A DNA stretch of 64,000 bases from Rossellomorea vietnamensis (lineage in GTDB: Bacteria > Bacillota > Bacilli > Bacillales > Bacillaceae_B), in contig NZ_CP104558.1 of NCBI RefSeq assembly GCF_025398035.1, positions 682,001-746,000 on the forward strand, given 5' to 3'. A program made the translations under genes and the position numbers. The notes under the pieces were generated by a model, which had not been told where the DNA came from, made no database searches, and worked only from the letters and a program-made list of their open reading frames with translations. The stretch's first letter is position 1; every line of letters starts with the position of its first letter. Of the stretch, positions 17,268-26,535 are shown piece by piece.

Positions 17268-18182
17268 TTATCTTGCCAGTCCTCTCTCAAATGCAGCTAA
17301 ATGATTCTGTGAAGCATTTCTCAATTGTGTGAAGACGATCCTCACATCCTGAGGCAGATTAAACGTCAAAAAACGATCATACATAGCCATATTATCAATC
17401 TCCCCTTGAACCCCTGCTGCATAGGCACTTTTTAATGAATCCGGAGTGGTTGTGTACGATTGGGATTGATCTTCAGGGAGCGGCAATCCGTAGCGTTGGA
17501 ACAAAGTCTGCAATGCGGTAATATGACGCAACTCTGCTTCTTTGATCTGTAAAAAAGTGCGGACATTCCCGAAATTCTCTAAGATCCGATCGTATCGTGC
17601 CTGGGCAAGGTATTCGTCCTGTATGGCATAATTGAGCATCTGGGGAACTGAAAGGGCACCAGCAGCAAGTGCTCCTTTTGCCCCGTAATCCACTTGTCTT
17701 GATGCACCCCTGCTGCCTTTATTCTGCATGGCATAATATAAAAACCATACGGCGTGATTCTGTTCATCAACAGCTGCACGACGAAATGTCTCTTTTATAA
17801 AGGCATCCTGTACACCATCCGAAACGCTATAATAAAAATCCACCGTATCCTGCTCATCCCGGAAGGCAAAATCCAATCCCTTTTTATACGAGTTCGGACA
17901 ACCTTCCTGCAATTGAGGACTATACTCCATCCCTGTCAAATTTCTATAGATGTCAGTGAATGACTTCAAATGTCTTTTTTCGTCCTTGCGTATTTCAAGG
18001 ATCCGTTTTCTTTCATCTTCTGTAGGGGCCATTTTCGCAAGCTTTTCATAACAAATAATGGCGCTATATTCACCATTGATGGCTTTTTGAAGATTTGACT
18101 CCAAAGATTGATTTCCCGGTGTCCGGGAATAGCCATCAAGATAAAAAGGTTTGAATTGTCGGTAAAATTGATATGGGTTCAT
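17268..18182 (-). CDS. Tandem ferritin-like domain protein (rubrerythrin-like plus DUF2202-like)
   Basis: About 304 residues with two four-helix ferritin-like domains. The first has E-rich helices NGEYSAIICYEKLA, RKDEKRHLKSF, RDEQDTVDFYY and DEQNHAVWFLYY; the second has QDEYLAQARYDRIL, KEAELRHITAL, QGEIDNMAMYDRFL and QNHLAAF. Both keep ExxH-type metal ligands, so two di-iron (or Mn) sites are possible. The ATG at 18182 lies 9 nt after GAGGTG; a GTG four codons upstream overlaps that site. Monocistronic, no regulator visible. Role (oxidative stress, metal handling, spore) not determinable. Confidence 0.8.
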   Translation of the reverse strand: MNPYQFYRQFKPFYLDGYSRTPGNQSLESNLQKAINGEYSAIICYEKLAKMAPTEDERKRILEIRKDEKRHLKSFTDIYRNLTGMEYSPQLQEGCPNSYKKGLDFAFRDEQDTVDFYYSVSDGVQDAFIKETFRRAAVDEQNHAVWFLYYAMQNKGSRGASRQVDYGAKGALAAGALSVPQMLNYAIQDEYLAQARYDRILENFGNVRTFLQIKEAELRHITALQTLFQRYGLPLPEDQSQSYTTTPDSLKSAYAAGVQGEIDNMAMYDRFLTFNLPQDVRIVFTQLRNASQNHLAAFERGLAR

Positions 18183-18253
18183 TCTAAGTAACACCTCTTT
18201 TATTCAGTCAATACCTATAATATGATTGAATGAATAATGGGTGTCTGTGCAAT

Positions 18254-19222
18254 TTAATCTTTCCTTTTGTCCTGAACCGATTCGTATGCTTTCATGAGAT
18301 CTTCCACTGATATGCCATTGATCTTCATACGGGTTACATCACAGTTTGCAATTTCGACATGGTTCAAATTGCAGTTATCCAACTTACTACCATGCAAGTC
18401 GCATCGTTCAAACCTGATGTGCTCATTCTTTTCGCCAAGGTTTGTGTCATGAACGTGTACTCCCCCCAGTGTGACATGAGCCAGTTCACTTTGAGACAAA
18501 TTAAGGTCTGCAATCAACGCTTTTTGAAGATTGATGTTTTGAAAACGGGACTCACTGAGATTGCAATTGTTGAACCCGGCACCCATCAAATTGCTGTTGC
18601 TAAAAGTGGAATAGCTTCCATTGATTCCATAGAAATCGATGTTATTCAGGTTGCTATACTCCACCTGTAGTTCAGAAAGATCCTCGTCGCTTAATGTATC
18701 ACCTTGAATGGTGATCTCCCTTGACTCACCCTGAACAAAAACCCCTTCTTTCATTTTTTTCTCATAGCAGAATTCATCATCCGTTTCAAAGATCTTCTTG
18801 TAACCCATTTTTTCATAAAAACGGTGATTATTCAGTTGTCGACTTGAGGTCTCAAGCTCCCATGTCATCACTTCTGGATACTCAGATTCCATTTCTCCCA
18901 TTACTATAGTGCCGATTCCTTTTCCTTGGTATGAGGGATCAACGAATATCCGGTCGACTCTTCCGTGGCGTTTGCCGACCACAGTTAGAATCAATCCCCC
19001 TACAAGCATCCCTTCATAAAGGATCTTAAAATAATTCAATTCCCTGATCATATACTTAGTCATTTCGATTGAATCATAGCCTGGCGGCTGGATATTGTGA
19101 TCCACGATATCTTCCTGATTCCCTAGCCACTTTTCTTTTTCGGTATCGAAAACGTTCTTTTTTAGTCCGGTAAGGATTAATGCATCTTCCATATTAGCCT
19201 TTTCTATTTTTACAGTACCCAT
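18254..19222 (-). CDS. GNAT N-acetyltransferase fused to a pentapeptide-repeat domain
   Basis: Residues 1-155 are a GNAT domain: RIFVDPSYQGKGIGTIVMGEME is motif A with the acetyl-CoA loop (QGKGIG), and NNHRFYEKMGYKK is motif B. Residues about 175-310 are pentapeptide repeats of the A(D/N)LXX type (for example SNLMGAGFNNCNLSESRFQNINLQ, split over coils), with a break near 250. Pentapeptide proteins such as Qnr mimic DNA and shield gyrase; others are adaptors. Substrate unknown. The gene follows the serine hydrolase by 13 bp in one operon. A single unbroken frame makes assembly error unlikely. Confidence 0.85.
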   Translation of the reverse strand: MGTVKIEKANMEDALILTGLKKNVFDTEKEKWLGNQEDIVDHNIQPPGYDSIEMTKYMIRELNYFKILYEGMLVGGLILTVVGKRHGRVDRIFVDPSYQGKGIGTIVMGEMESEYPEVMTWELETSSRQLNNHRFYEKMGYKKIFETDDEFCYEKKMKEGVFVQGESREITIQGDTLSDEDLSELQVEYSNLNNIDFYGINGSYSTFSNSNLMGAGFNNCNLSESRFQNINLQKALIADLNLSQSELAHVTLGGVHVHDTNLGEKNEHIRFERCDLHGSKLDNCNLNHVEIANCDVTRMKINGISVEDLMKAYESVQDKRKD

Positions 19223-19235
19223 TGTGATACCCCTT

Positions 19236-20249
19236 TTATCTATTGAAATAGCTTTCTATCAATTTCATAATAGCGAAAGCACCAGAGCTCTCGTTTGAGA
19301 GAATGACTGTCTTTATATTCTCTTCAGGATAATAGGCAGAATGAAAGCTCACCCCTGGGTCATACCCCATCACGTGATGCTTATGGGGGAGATTCAACCA
19401 CATACCATACCCGTAGTTCACCCCTTCTTTGACTCTAACATGGGGTTCTGAAATGAGCCTTGTACTCTCTTCATCAAGAAGCTTATTGGTTAAAAGTGCC
19501 TCCCAGAACGAAAGCATATCAGGACCCGTGACATATGCCCCGCCGTCCGCACCACCCTTTATGGGAATGGAATACATATTGGTTCTCCATGAGCTGTCTG
19601 GCTCATCAATGTACCCAAAAGCTGTATTCTCAGGTAATCGATCCAGACGAAAATACCCAGATGTGTTCATATTCGCCGGTTCAAAGATATGCTTATTGAT
19701 GTACTTTTGCACCGTCATCCCTGAAAGCTTCTCGATCATCAACCCCAGAATGATATATCCGGCATTGTTATAATGAAACCTTTCACCAGGAGAAAATTTC
19801 ATATGGCCATTTTGAAAGAGGGGAAGAAAATCTTCCCCTTTTCTCATTAAATACATTGGGGTCTGTTTCCACAAATCCTCAAAATCATCCATCACTTCCT
19901 CATCAAAATAATCAGGAATTCCCGAGGTATGGGTAAGTAAATGATGGATGGTCACACTCTCATCAAAATGTGGGAATGCGCCTTCAAAGTATTCTTTTAT
20001 CGGCGTATGAAATGAAACTTCTCCCTTTTCTATAAGTTGACAGATGGCTATAGCAGTAAACAATTTACAACCCGATGCAATACCAAATCGTGTATCCAGG
20101 GTATTTTCTCTTCCTTCACTTCGATCGGCCGACCCAAATGCCAATTCTAAGAAGCTCTCCCCGTCTCTCTGTACCAAAACCGTTCCAGAAAAATGCTCCG
20201 TTTCTGCATGTTCTTTTATCATGTTATGTAGTTCATTCAAAGTAATCAC
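19236..20249 (-). CDS. Beta-lactamase family serine hydrolase (class C/PBP-like)
   Basis: 337 residues with the three active-site elements of the serine beta-lactamase/esterase fold: S59-G-C-K62 (SxxK), YNN near residue 160 (YxN), and HVMGYDPG near 295 in the KTG position. No signal peptide, so it is probably cytoplasmic, unlike true beta-lactamases. Such enzymes are often esterases or peptidases. GTG start at 20249 with only a weak site (AATGGG). It probably shares a transcript with the GNAT-pentapeptide gene downstream. Confidence 0.85.
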   Translation of the reverse strand: MITLNELHNMIKEHAETEHFSGTVLVQRDGESFLELAFGSADRSEGRENTLDTRFGIASGCKLFTAIAICQLIEKGEVSFHTPIKEYFEGAFPHFDESVTIHHLLTHTSGIPDYFDEEVMDDFEDLWKQTPMYLMRKGEDFLPLFQNGHMKFSPGERFHYNNAGYIILGLMIEKLSGMTVQKYINKHIFEPANMNTSGYFRLDRLPENTAFGYIDEPDSSWRTNMYSIPIKGGADGGAYVTGPDMLSFWEALLTNKLLDEESTRLISEPHVRVKEGVNYGYGMWLNLPHKHHVMGYDPGVSFHSAYYPEENIKTVILSNESSGAFAIMKLIESYFNR

Positions 20250-20357
20250 CCATTCTATTATTGTCTATGTGGAAAATTATAGCATAAATGATTTGCCATG
20301 AAGAGTCCCCCCATGACTCCCCATGACCACCTTTCGGGCTGATGCTAATTTTTCATC

Positions 20358-21614
20358 TTATATTTCGTTTTTCACTCTTACCCGTACGAATTTTCTCTTG
20401 CCTACCTGCAAAACCATCCCATCTTTAATCTCAACGTTCGACTGCACATCCAGAACCTTTTCTGAATTGATCCTGATGCCTCCATTTATTATCATCCTGC
20501 GTGCCTCACTCTTTGAGCTTTGCATGTTTAAGGCTACAAGGAGATCGACTACTGAAATGTTTTTTTCACCCATCCATTCCTCCTCAGGAATATCTTCAGG
20601 AAGTGCCCCCTTTTGAAAAACTTCCTTGAACTGGCTCTCTGCCTGTTCCGCTGCTGCTTTACCGTGATACATCCTGACAATCGTTTTTCCTAGAAGGATT
20701 TTGGCATCCCTCGGGTGAAGTGCCCCACTCTTTATTTCAAGTGCTACCCTCTCCTTTTCTTCTAACGATAAATCGGTGATCAGATTAAAGTATTTTGTTA
20801 TTAGCTCATCAGGGATCGACATCGTCTTCCCAAACAATTGATTGGGATCTTCATCAATCCCGATGTAATTATGTTTCGATTTAGACATCTTATCAACGCC
20901 GTCAAGCCCTTCAAGTAATGGCAATAATATGACCACTTGCTTTTCCTGGTTGTAATGCTCCTGAAGATGTCTCCCCATCAGGACATTGAACTGTTGGTCT
21001 GTACCCCCAAGCTCCACATCACTTTCAAGGGCGACGGAATCATATCCCTGCATCAAAGGGTAGAAAAGTTCGTGAAGTGAAATCGGTTTCTTTTCTGATA
21101 ACCGTTTGGAGAAATCGTTTCGCTCGATCAAGCGCGCGACTGTGATCTTTGAAGATAAGTGAATCACATCTTCAAGGTTCAGGGATGATAGCCAGCTTGA
21201 ATTGTAGTGAAGCTCCACTTTTTCCTTGTCCAGTACCTTTCCGAATTGTTCAAAATAGGTCTGGGCATTTCTTTTCACTTCTTCATCCGTCAGTTGCTTC
21301 CTTGCAACAGATTTCCCCGTGGGATCCCCGATTTTACCCGTGAAATCCCCGATAATCAGCTGTACGGTATGACCGTTTTCCTGAAATTGTCTTAACTTAT
21401 TCAGTACTACTGTATGTCCGATGTGAACGTCCGGAGCAGTTGGATCCAGCCCCAGTTTGATTTTCAAAGGATGGCCAGTGGAGATTGATTTCACCAGTTT
21501 TTGTTTCAATTCTGCTTCTGGAATGATTTCATGCACTCCATTTTTATATTGCAGGAGCTGCCTTTCGACTTCTTGCTGCTGAGTTTTTGAAAGAGATTCC
21601 CATTTCTGATCCAT
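20358..21614 (-). CDS. tyrS: Tyrosyl-tRNA synthetase
   Basis: Charges tRNA-Tyr; cytoplasmic class I enzyme, 418 residues. HIGH at 64-67, KMSKS near 240, the tyrosine pocket region [21 protein letters not shown], and a C-terminal S4 RNA-binding domain (from about 350: [22 protein letters not shown]). The organisation is closer to the TyrZ subgroup than to classic B. subtilis TyrS, but I use the general symbol. A tyrosine T-box controls it. GGAGGAACA precedes the ATG. Confidence 0.95.
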   Translation of the reverse strand: MDQKWESLSKTQQQEVERQLLQYKNGVHEIIPEAELKQKLVKSISTGHPLKIKLGLDPTAPDVHIGHTVVLNKLRQFQENGHTVQLIIGDFTGKIGDPTGKSVARKQLTDEEVKRNAQTYFEQFGKVLDKEKVELHYNSSWLSSLNLEDVIHLSSKITVARLIERNDFSKRLSEKKPISLHELFYPLMQGYDSVALESDVELGGTDQQFNVLMGRHLQEHYNQEKQVVILLPLLEGLDGVDKMSKSKHNYIGIDEDPNQLFGKTMSIPDELITKYFNLITDLSLEEKERVALEIKSGALHPRDAKILLGKTIVRMYHGKAAAEQAESQFKEVFQKGALPEDIPEEEWMGEKNISVVDLLVALNMQSSKSEARRMIINGGIRINSEKVLDVQSNVEIKDGMVLQVGKRKFVRVRVKNEI

Positions 21615-21732
21615 GATTGTTCCTCCTTGATTGTTGATAGAATTAAGCAGATCTTAGGATTCACTGTTAAAACGGAATTTTCTCCGACTAACCAACTGAT
21701 CTACTCCATATTCGTAATGTTACGTCATAATT

Positions 21733-21975
21733 AAAAAACCACGCCCCTTAAAAAAGGGACGTGGTTTACGCGGTACCACCCTCATTGAAGATCTCTCTTC
21801 CACTCGATTCGGATAACGGACCGGCCGTTCTCTGCTACTTTTGTGTTCACAAAGAATGTTCAAGGAGGTAATTCGTGCTTATCTGTGTGCTGATTTCCAC
21901 CAAGCATCAGCTCTCTAAGACAGGGAGATAAGTCACTACTGATTCCTATCATGACATGTTGGATTTAGAATTTTC
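21733..21975 (-). ncRNA. T-box leader (tyrosine) upstream of tyrS
   Basis: Minus-strand leader with the T-box core AGGGTGGTACCGCG (21769-21782), the antiterminator partner, and terminator stem AACCACGTCCCTT/AAGGGGCGTGGTT with TTTTTAATT (21733-21767). The specifier region reads AATTACCTCC, giving UAC (Tyr). The UGGU in the T-box fits an A discriminator. Uncharged tRNA-Tyr should stabilise the antiterminator and turn tyrS on. Confidence 0.93.
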
Positions 21976-21979
21976 ATTT

Positions 21980-22008
21980 ATTTTACAGAAAAAAAGTGAT
22001 CATTACAA
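21980..22008 (-). promoter_or_regulatory. Promoter of the tyrS T-box transcript
   Basis: Minus strand TTGTAA, 17 bp, TAAAAT, a few bases before the first T-box stem. Confidence 0.65.
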
Positions 22009-22022
22009 TAGAATTCTTATGT

Positions 22023-22676
22023 TTATTTCACAATTCCCATTACAAACCCATCATACCCCTTCGAGCCGACTGTTTGAACGACTGTTGAATCGATCCTGTC
22101 TTCTCGAGACAACATCTCGGCAAAGGACCTGACCCCTTGAACGCTTTCATCTTCACTATTTTCGTCAATCACCCTTCCGCCACGAACCACATTATCTGTA
22201 ATGATGACCGCCCCAGGCTGGGCCAGTTGAAGTGCCCACTTTAAATAATTGGCATTGTTTTGTTTATCGGCGTCTATGAAAATGAAATCAAATGGACCTT
22301 TGAGAGACGGCAGGGTATCAAGAGCCGCACCCACTTTGATTTCCACCTTTTCTTCTACCCCCGCATTACGAATATTTCGTGCGGCAACCTTTGCGTGTGT
22401 TTCACTGAACTCAAGGGTGACCAGACGTCCATCTTCCGGGAGGGCCCTGGCAAGCCAAATCGTACTGTACCCACCCAAGGTCCCTATTTCCAGAATGCTT
22501 TTTGCTCCTTTAAGCTGGGCAAGTAAGGAAAGGAACTTCCCCTGATTCGGAGATACATCGATTGCAGGAAGTCCGGCTTCACTATTTTCTTTCAAAACTG
22601 ACTCCATAATGGAATCCGATTTTTGTAGTTTACTAGCATAATATTGATCGACTTGTTTCCAAGTATTGGTTGACAT
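22023..22676 (-). CDS. SAM-dependent O-methyltransferase (family 3, caffeoyl-CoA OMT-like; YrrM-type)
   Basis: Class I methyltransferase, 217 residues. SAM-binding glycine motif ILEIGTLGGYSTIWLARAL near residue 60, acidic loop LVTLEFSETHA, then DFIFIDADKQNNANYLKW, which includes the metal-binding Asp pair of family 3 enzymes. Substrate probably a catechol or small phenolic compound, or unknown. The ATG at 22676 follows AAGGAG by 9 nt; longer upstream frames lack a site. It follows the SMP-30 gene by about 65 bp and may be co-transcribed. Confidence 0.88.
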   Translation of the reverse strand: MSTNTWKQVDQYYASKLQKSDSIMESVLKENSEAGLPAIDVSPNQGKFLSLLAQLKGAKSILEIGTLGGYSTIWLARALPEDGRLVTLEFSETHAKVAARNIRNAGVEEKVEIKVGAALDTLPSLKGPFDFIFIDADKQNNANYLKWALQLAQPGAVIITDNVVRGGRVIDENSEDESVQGVRSFAEMLSREDRIDSTVVQTVGSKGYDGFVMGIVK

Positions 22677-22742
22677 ATTCTCTTCACTCCTTATTAAAAA
22701 TACTCTTGTCATCATAGCATAATTTTCCATATTTAAATATCC

Positions 22743-23648
22743 TTAATCTTTCAATTGAGTGTCATGTTCATTCTTTTCTCTAAAAACAAAATTCTCTATT
22801 CCTCTAATATTAGTCTTTAAAATGTAGACCCCACCAGCATGTGGATATTCATTCAATTGTTCATCCGTCGTTCGCGTCCTTGCCGTGGTAATATACAATT
22901 CGTTTAGTTCCGGTCCACCAAATGCACAGGACGTTACATTCACAGCGGGAACCGCAATGAATTCAAGCTGCTTCCCTTTATAGGGATTCCATCTCGATAT
23001 CCCCTTACCACCCCAATGGGCAATCCAAAGCATTCCATCCTCATCGATGGTCATGCCATCTGGAAATCCCGCACCTTCAGGAAAGTTTATAACTACCTCC
23101 GGGCGTTCGATATGCCCCGTGGTTACATCGTATCTATATCGAACGACTTGTTTAGTCGGGGTATCGATGAAATACATAAATCGGTTGCATGGTGACCAAG
23201 CCAGACCGTTGGAAGTTCCCACGTTTTCAACCTTTTTCGTTGTTCGTAAATGTGAGCCTAGAGCGTATAAAGCACCCTTTCCGTTAACTCCTCCTAGTGT
23301 ATCCGTCGTTCCTGCCCAAAACCTTCCTGCAGGATCGCATTTTCCATCATTGAATCGATTTTCTTCCAAGTGACTTTCAGGGTCTCCTACTTTCTCTAGA
23401 AGACCTGACTTCAAATTTAAAAAATAGATGCCTTGTTGAAGACCAAGGATTAAACGTCCCCTGTCAGTAAGAGAAAGACAGCCGACAAATTGATCCATTT
23501 TAACTGATTGTAATTTTCTATCCATTGGGTTGAACTTTAAAATTTGTTTCTCCATGATATCCACCCAATATAGTAAATTTTTATTTGTATCCCAACAGGG
23601 ACTCTCTCCTAAAGTGTTTTTTGAATCAACAAACAATTTAACTGACAT
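22743..23648 (-). CDS. SMP-30/gluconolactonase/LRE family protein
   Basis: 301-residue six-bladed beta-propeller of the regucalcin/gluconolactonase family. The metal ligands are in place: Glu in LGESPCW near 14, Asn in NRFNDGKCD near 100, Asn in TSNGLAWSP near 145, Asp in FPDGMTID near 197. Members hydrolyse sugar lactones (often gluconolactone) or related esters. AAAGGAGATTATCT precedes the ATG. It is divergent from the RNase J gene; no sugar operon surrounds it, so the substrate is open. Confidence 0.88.
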   Translation of the reverse strand: MSVKLFVDSKNTLGESPCWDTNKNLLYWVDIMEKQILKFNPMDRKLQSVKMDQFVGCLSLTDRGRLILGLQQGIYFLNLKSGLLEKVGDPESHLEENRFNDGKCDPAGRFWAGTTDTLGGVNGKGALYALGSHLRTTKKVENVGTSNGLAWSPCNRFMYFIDTPTKQVVRYRYDVTTGHIERPEVVINFPEGAGFPDGMTIDEDGMLWIAHWGGKGISRWNPYKGKQLEFIAVPAVNVTSCAFGGPELNELYITTARTRTTDEQLNEYPHAGGVYILKTNIRGIENFVFREKNEHDTQLKD

Positions 23649-23832
23649 AGATAATCTCCTTTATAAGAATAGTTTCCCTGTACCTACTTCTAGGAAGGGC
23701 CAGTAATTCCCTTCCATTTAATAAGTGTGATTGATTAGACAGGCATTTCTAAATCAATTGAAAGCTGAATTCTCTAATTGAAACAATCAAATTCGGGAAT
23801 AGTAAGAAAAACTTGTCTTGGAGGGTTCTTTC

Positions 23833-25506
23833 TTGGAAACAAATGAACAGGGTTTGACTATTTTTGCACTGGGTGGATTGAATGAAATTGGAAAAAACAT
23901 GTATGTAGTGAAATATGGTGATGATATCGTCATCATTGACTGCGGGGGTAAGTTCCCCGATGAGAGTCTCTTAGGAATCGATTTAATTATTCCCGACGTT
24001 TCCTATCTTGAGAAAAACAAAGACAAAATCCGGGGTCTCATTGTCACGCATGGGCATGAGGATCATATTGGAGGGATTCCCTACCTTCTCAAAAAAATCA
24101 ACATCCCTATTTATGCTACTCATTTCACATTGGGATTAATCCAATTAAAGTTAGAAGAGCATAAGCTCGTCCGGGATACAAAACTTTTAACGATTGATGC
24201 TGAGAGTTCAATCAATTTGGGATCCATCGATGTATCTTTCTTCAAGGTCAGTCACAGCATACCCGATTGTCTGGGAATTGTCTTTCATACGCCGGAAGGA
24301 AAGGTCGTTCATACAGGAGACTTTAAATTTGATCTAACTCCTGCCAATCACCAATATGCAGATATTCATAAAATGGCACGGATTGGAGATGAAGGTGTCC
24401 TGGTACTGCTTTCTGAAAGCACCAATGCAGAACGGAGCGGGTTTACACCATCAGAACATATGGTAGGTAACCATATGGATGAAGCATTCTTTAAAGCGCG
24501 TGGCAAGATCTTCGTTTCCACTTTTGCTTCCAATGTGAATCGTGTACAGCAAGTGGTGGACTCTTCCGTCAAGACGAATCGGAAGCTGGCGTTATTAGGT
24601 CGAAGCATGATTAATGTAGTATCTGTTGCAATGGATCGGGGGTATTTGACGGTTCCTGAGGGCATGCTGATTGATGCAGGTGAAATCGATGCGTTACCTC
24701 CAGAAAAAGTAGCCATTTTATGTACAGGGAGTCAAGGGGAAGCCATGGCTGCCCTCGGTCGATTGTCGACTGGTAACTTCCGCGGTGTATCCATTTATCC
24801 AGATGATACGGTCATCCTTGCAGCATCACCTATACCCGGTAACGAAAAAGACGTATCCCGCATCATTGATAACCTTTTCCAACTCGGTGCCCACGTCATT
24901 TATGGAAGTGGAAGCTCTACAGGAATGCATGTTTCAGGGCATGGTTATCAAGAAGACTTAAAACTCATGCTGACACTAATGAAACCAACGTACTTTATCC
25001 CCATTCACGGGGAATATCGAATGCTCCACCATCACCGTTTACTTGCAGAATCGGTGGGCGTGGAGAATGGGAATACATTTATCATCAAAAACGGGGAAGC
25101 CGTTGATATTAAGAATTCCATCGCTCATCAAACCCGCTCTCATCAAGCGGGTGATACCTATGTGGACGGTTTGAGTGTTGGAGATATTGGCTCAATTGTC
25201 CTGCGCGATCGCAAGCAGCTTTCAGAGGATGGGATGCTGATAATCGTCGTAACCCTCAATAAAGCTGATCATACCATTATTTCCGGTCCGGATACGATTT
25301 CAAGAGGATTTGTATTTGTTCGTGATTCTGAGGAACTCCTTAAAGATATTAATCAATTGGTAAAAAAGGTAGTCGATGATTTGACCGAAGCGAATATCCG
25401 GGATTGGAAAGAAATGAAACAAGCAATCAAAAAAGACGTGGGTCAATTTTTGTTCAAGCAGTTAAGAAGAAAGCCTGTTCTTTTGCCGATTATTATTGAG
25501 ATTTAG
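23833..25506 (+). CDS. Ribonuclease J (J1-like paralogue)
   Basis: MBL/beta-CASP ribonuclease, 557 residues, matching RNase J1 length. HGHEDHIGG (near 73) gives the zinc-binding HxHxDH set; HTGDFKFD, the beta-CASP core (STFASNVNRVQQVV, CTGSQGEAMAAL) and the catalytic His in PIHGEYRM are present, followed by the C-terminal domain. Unlike RNase J2, all metal ligands are intact. TTG start at 23833, 7 nt after GGAGGG. The rpoY and def genes that accompany rnjA in Bacillus are absent, so this may be an additional paralogue; I therefore give no symbol. Confidence 0.9.
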   Translation: METNEQGLTIFALGGLNEIGKNMYVVKYGDDIVIIDCGGKFPDESLLGIDLIIPDVSYLEKNKDKIRGLIVTHGHEDHIGGIPYLLKKINIPIYATHFTLGLIQLKLEEHKLVRDTKLLTIDAESSINLGSIDVSFFKVSHSIPDCLGIVFHTPEGKVVHTGDFKFDLTPANHQYADIHKMARIGDEGVLVLLSESTNAERSGFTPSEHMVGNHMDEAFFKARGKIFVSTFASNVNRVQQVVDSSVKTNRKLALLGRSMINVVSVAMDRGYLTVPEGMLIDAGEIDALPPEKVAILCTGSQGEAMAALGRLSTGNFRGVSIYPDDTVILAASPIPGNEKDVSRIIDNLFQLGAHVIYGSGSSTGMHVSGHGYQEDLKLMLTLMKPTYFIPIHGEYRMLHHHRLLAESVGVENGNTFIIKNGEAVDIKNSIAHQTRSHQAGDTYVDGLSVGDIGSIVLRDRKQLSEDGMLIIVVTLNKADHTIISGPDTISRGFVFVRDSEELLKDINQLVKKVVDDLTEANIRDWKEMKQAIKKDVGQFLFKQLRRKPVLLPIIIEI

Positions 25507-25511
25507 TTTTT

Positions 25512-25545
25512 AAAAAAATAAAGGCACCCAGCTCATGCCGGGTGC
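25512..25545. terminator. Bidirectional terminator between the RNase J gene and the monooxygenase gene
   Basis: GCACCC and GGGTGC arms with TGCC/GGCA inner pairs. The minus strand has CTTTATTTTTTT after the stem and the plus strand TTCTC, so it works best for the minus-strand operon. Confidence 0.75.
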
Positions 25546-25556
25546 TTCTCAAGTTA

Positions 25557-25853
25557 TTATTTTTCTACTTTATTTCCCTCATATATCTTCACATCTAAGG
25601 GAGCCGCTAAATACTCAGGTGCCCTTCCAACAAATGATGTGAAATGTTCGCTGGAATTATGACTCTCCACAGCAGATGGGTCTTTCCACACCTCTACCAT
25701 GGTGTAGACACTTTCTCTCTCTGTATCCTTCATTAAATCATAGGAAATGTTGCCAGCTTCTGCTCTGGATGAAGCGACAAGTGGGCGGATCTCTTCTAGA
25801 AATGCCTGTTCTTTCATTGGGTTGATCTGAAATTCTGCATGTATAATAATCAT
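25557..25853 (-). CDS. Antibiotic biosynthesis monooxygenase (ABM)-domain protein
   Basis: Small ferredoxin-like-fold protein of 98 residues. The body reads like YgiN-type quinol monooxygenases: IIIHAEFQINP, EAGNISYDLMKD, YTMVEVWKD, HFTSF. Such proteins act on quinols or electrophiles. The ATG at 25853 follows AGAGGAG by 7 nt. It is the third gene of an operon MarR-nitroreductase-ABM, the composition seen in quinone-response clusters of Bacillus (Yod/Mhq type). Confidence 0.85.
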   Translation of the reverse strand: MIIIHAEFQINPMKEQAFLEEIRPLVASSRAEAGNISYDLMKDTERESVYTMVEVWKDPSAVESHNSSEHFTSFVGRAPEYLAAPLDVKIYEGNKVEK

Positions 25854-25872
25854 TTCTTTACTCCTCTTTAAA

Positions 25873-26508
25873 TTATTTCCATTCTGCAATGGATTCGATT
25901 GGTAATCTGACTGATTTGTACCCCGCATCGGCAGCTTTCCCGATTGAAATCAGCATGACAGGATAATAACGTTCTTTCTCCATACCATAAGCTTCGGCAA
26001 TTTGATCTTTTTCATATCCACCTATCGGATTGGTATCATATCCGTGGGCACGTGCAGCAAGCATCAATTGCATGGATACTAATCCTGCATCAATAAGGTT
26101 CATTTCCCTGAACTGATCTTGAGGCATTGTTTCAAGTAAACCTTTAATGGCTGGCAGCTGTCTGTCTCTAACTTCTGCAGGCATTAGTCCTTCTTCAACA
26201 GCTTTGTTGTATATTTCATCCGCATAGTCGAGGCTGTTCATATCAACAAATACAGCGATGACTGCAGAAGATGTTTTCACCTGGTTTTGGTTGAATTTGG
26301 CAAGTGGTGCAAGGGTTTCTTTTCCTTCTGCACTGTCGATGACAACAAAACGCCAAGGTTGCAGATTAACAGAAGACGGTGCAAGTGTTGCCTCTGTAAG
26401 AATTTCTGTCATTTCTTCTTTGCTGATTTTTACGGATGGGTCATAGTTTCGGATTGAACGACGACCTGTGATAATTTCATTGAAATCATTGATTTTTGTT
26501 GTATTCAT
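25873..26508 (-). CDS. Nitroreductase family NAD(P)H oxidoreductase (YodC/MhqN-like)
   Basis: FMN enzyme of 211 residues that reduces quinones or nitro compounds. N-terminal RRSIRNYDPSVKISKEE and APSSVNLQPWRFVVI bind FMN phosphate; NLIDAGLVSMQLMLAARAHGYDTNPIGGYE is the conserved dimer/FMN segment. Between MarR (27 bp upstream) and the ABM gene (20 bp downstream). Likely a detoxifying quinone or azo reductase induced by electrophiles; this is inferred from gene order. Confidence 0.9.
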   Translation of the reverse strand: MNTTKINDFNEIITGRRSIRNYDPSVKISKEEMTEILTEATLAPSSVNLQPWRFVVIDSAEGKETLAPLAKFNQNQVKTSSAVIAVFVDMNSLDYADEIYNKAVEEGLMPAEVRDRQLPAIKGLLETMPQDQFREMNLIDAGLVSMQLMLAARAHGYDTNPIGGYEKDQIAEAYGMEKERYYPVMLISIGKAADAGYKSVRLPIESIAEWK

Positions 26509-26535
26509 GATGCATTCTCCTTTATGTGTTTTTAT

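Noticed and set aside
20250..20357. Intrinsic terminator after tyrS
   Set aside because: Only short G-rich pairing (GAGTC/GACTC) without a T-tract; not convincing.
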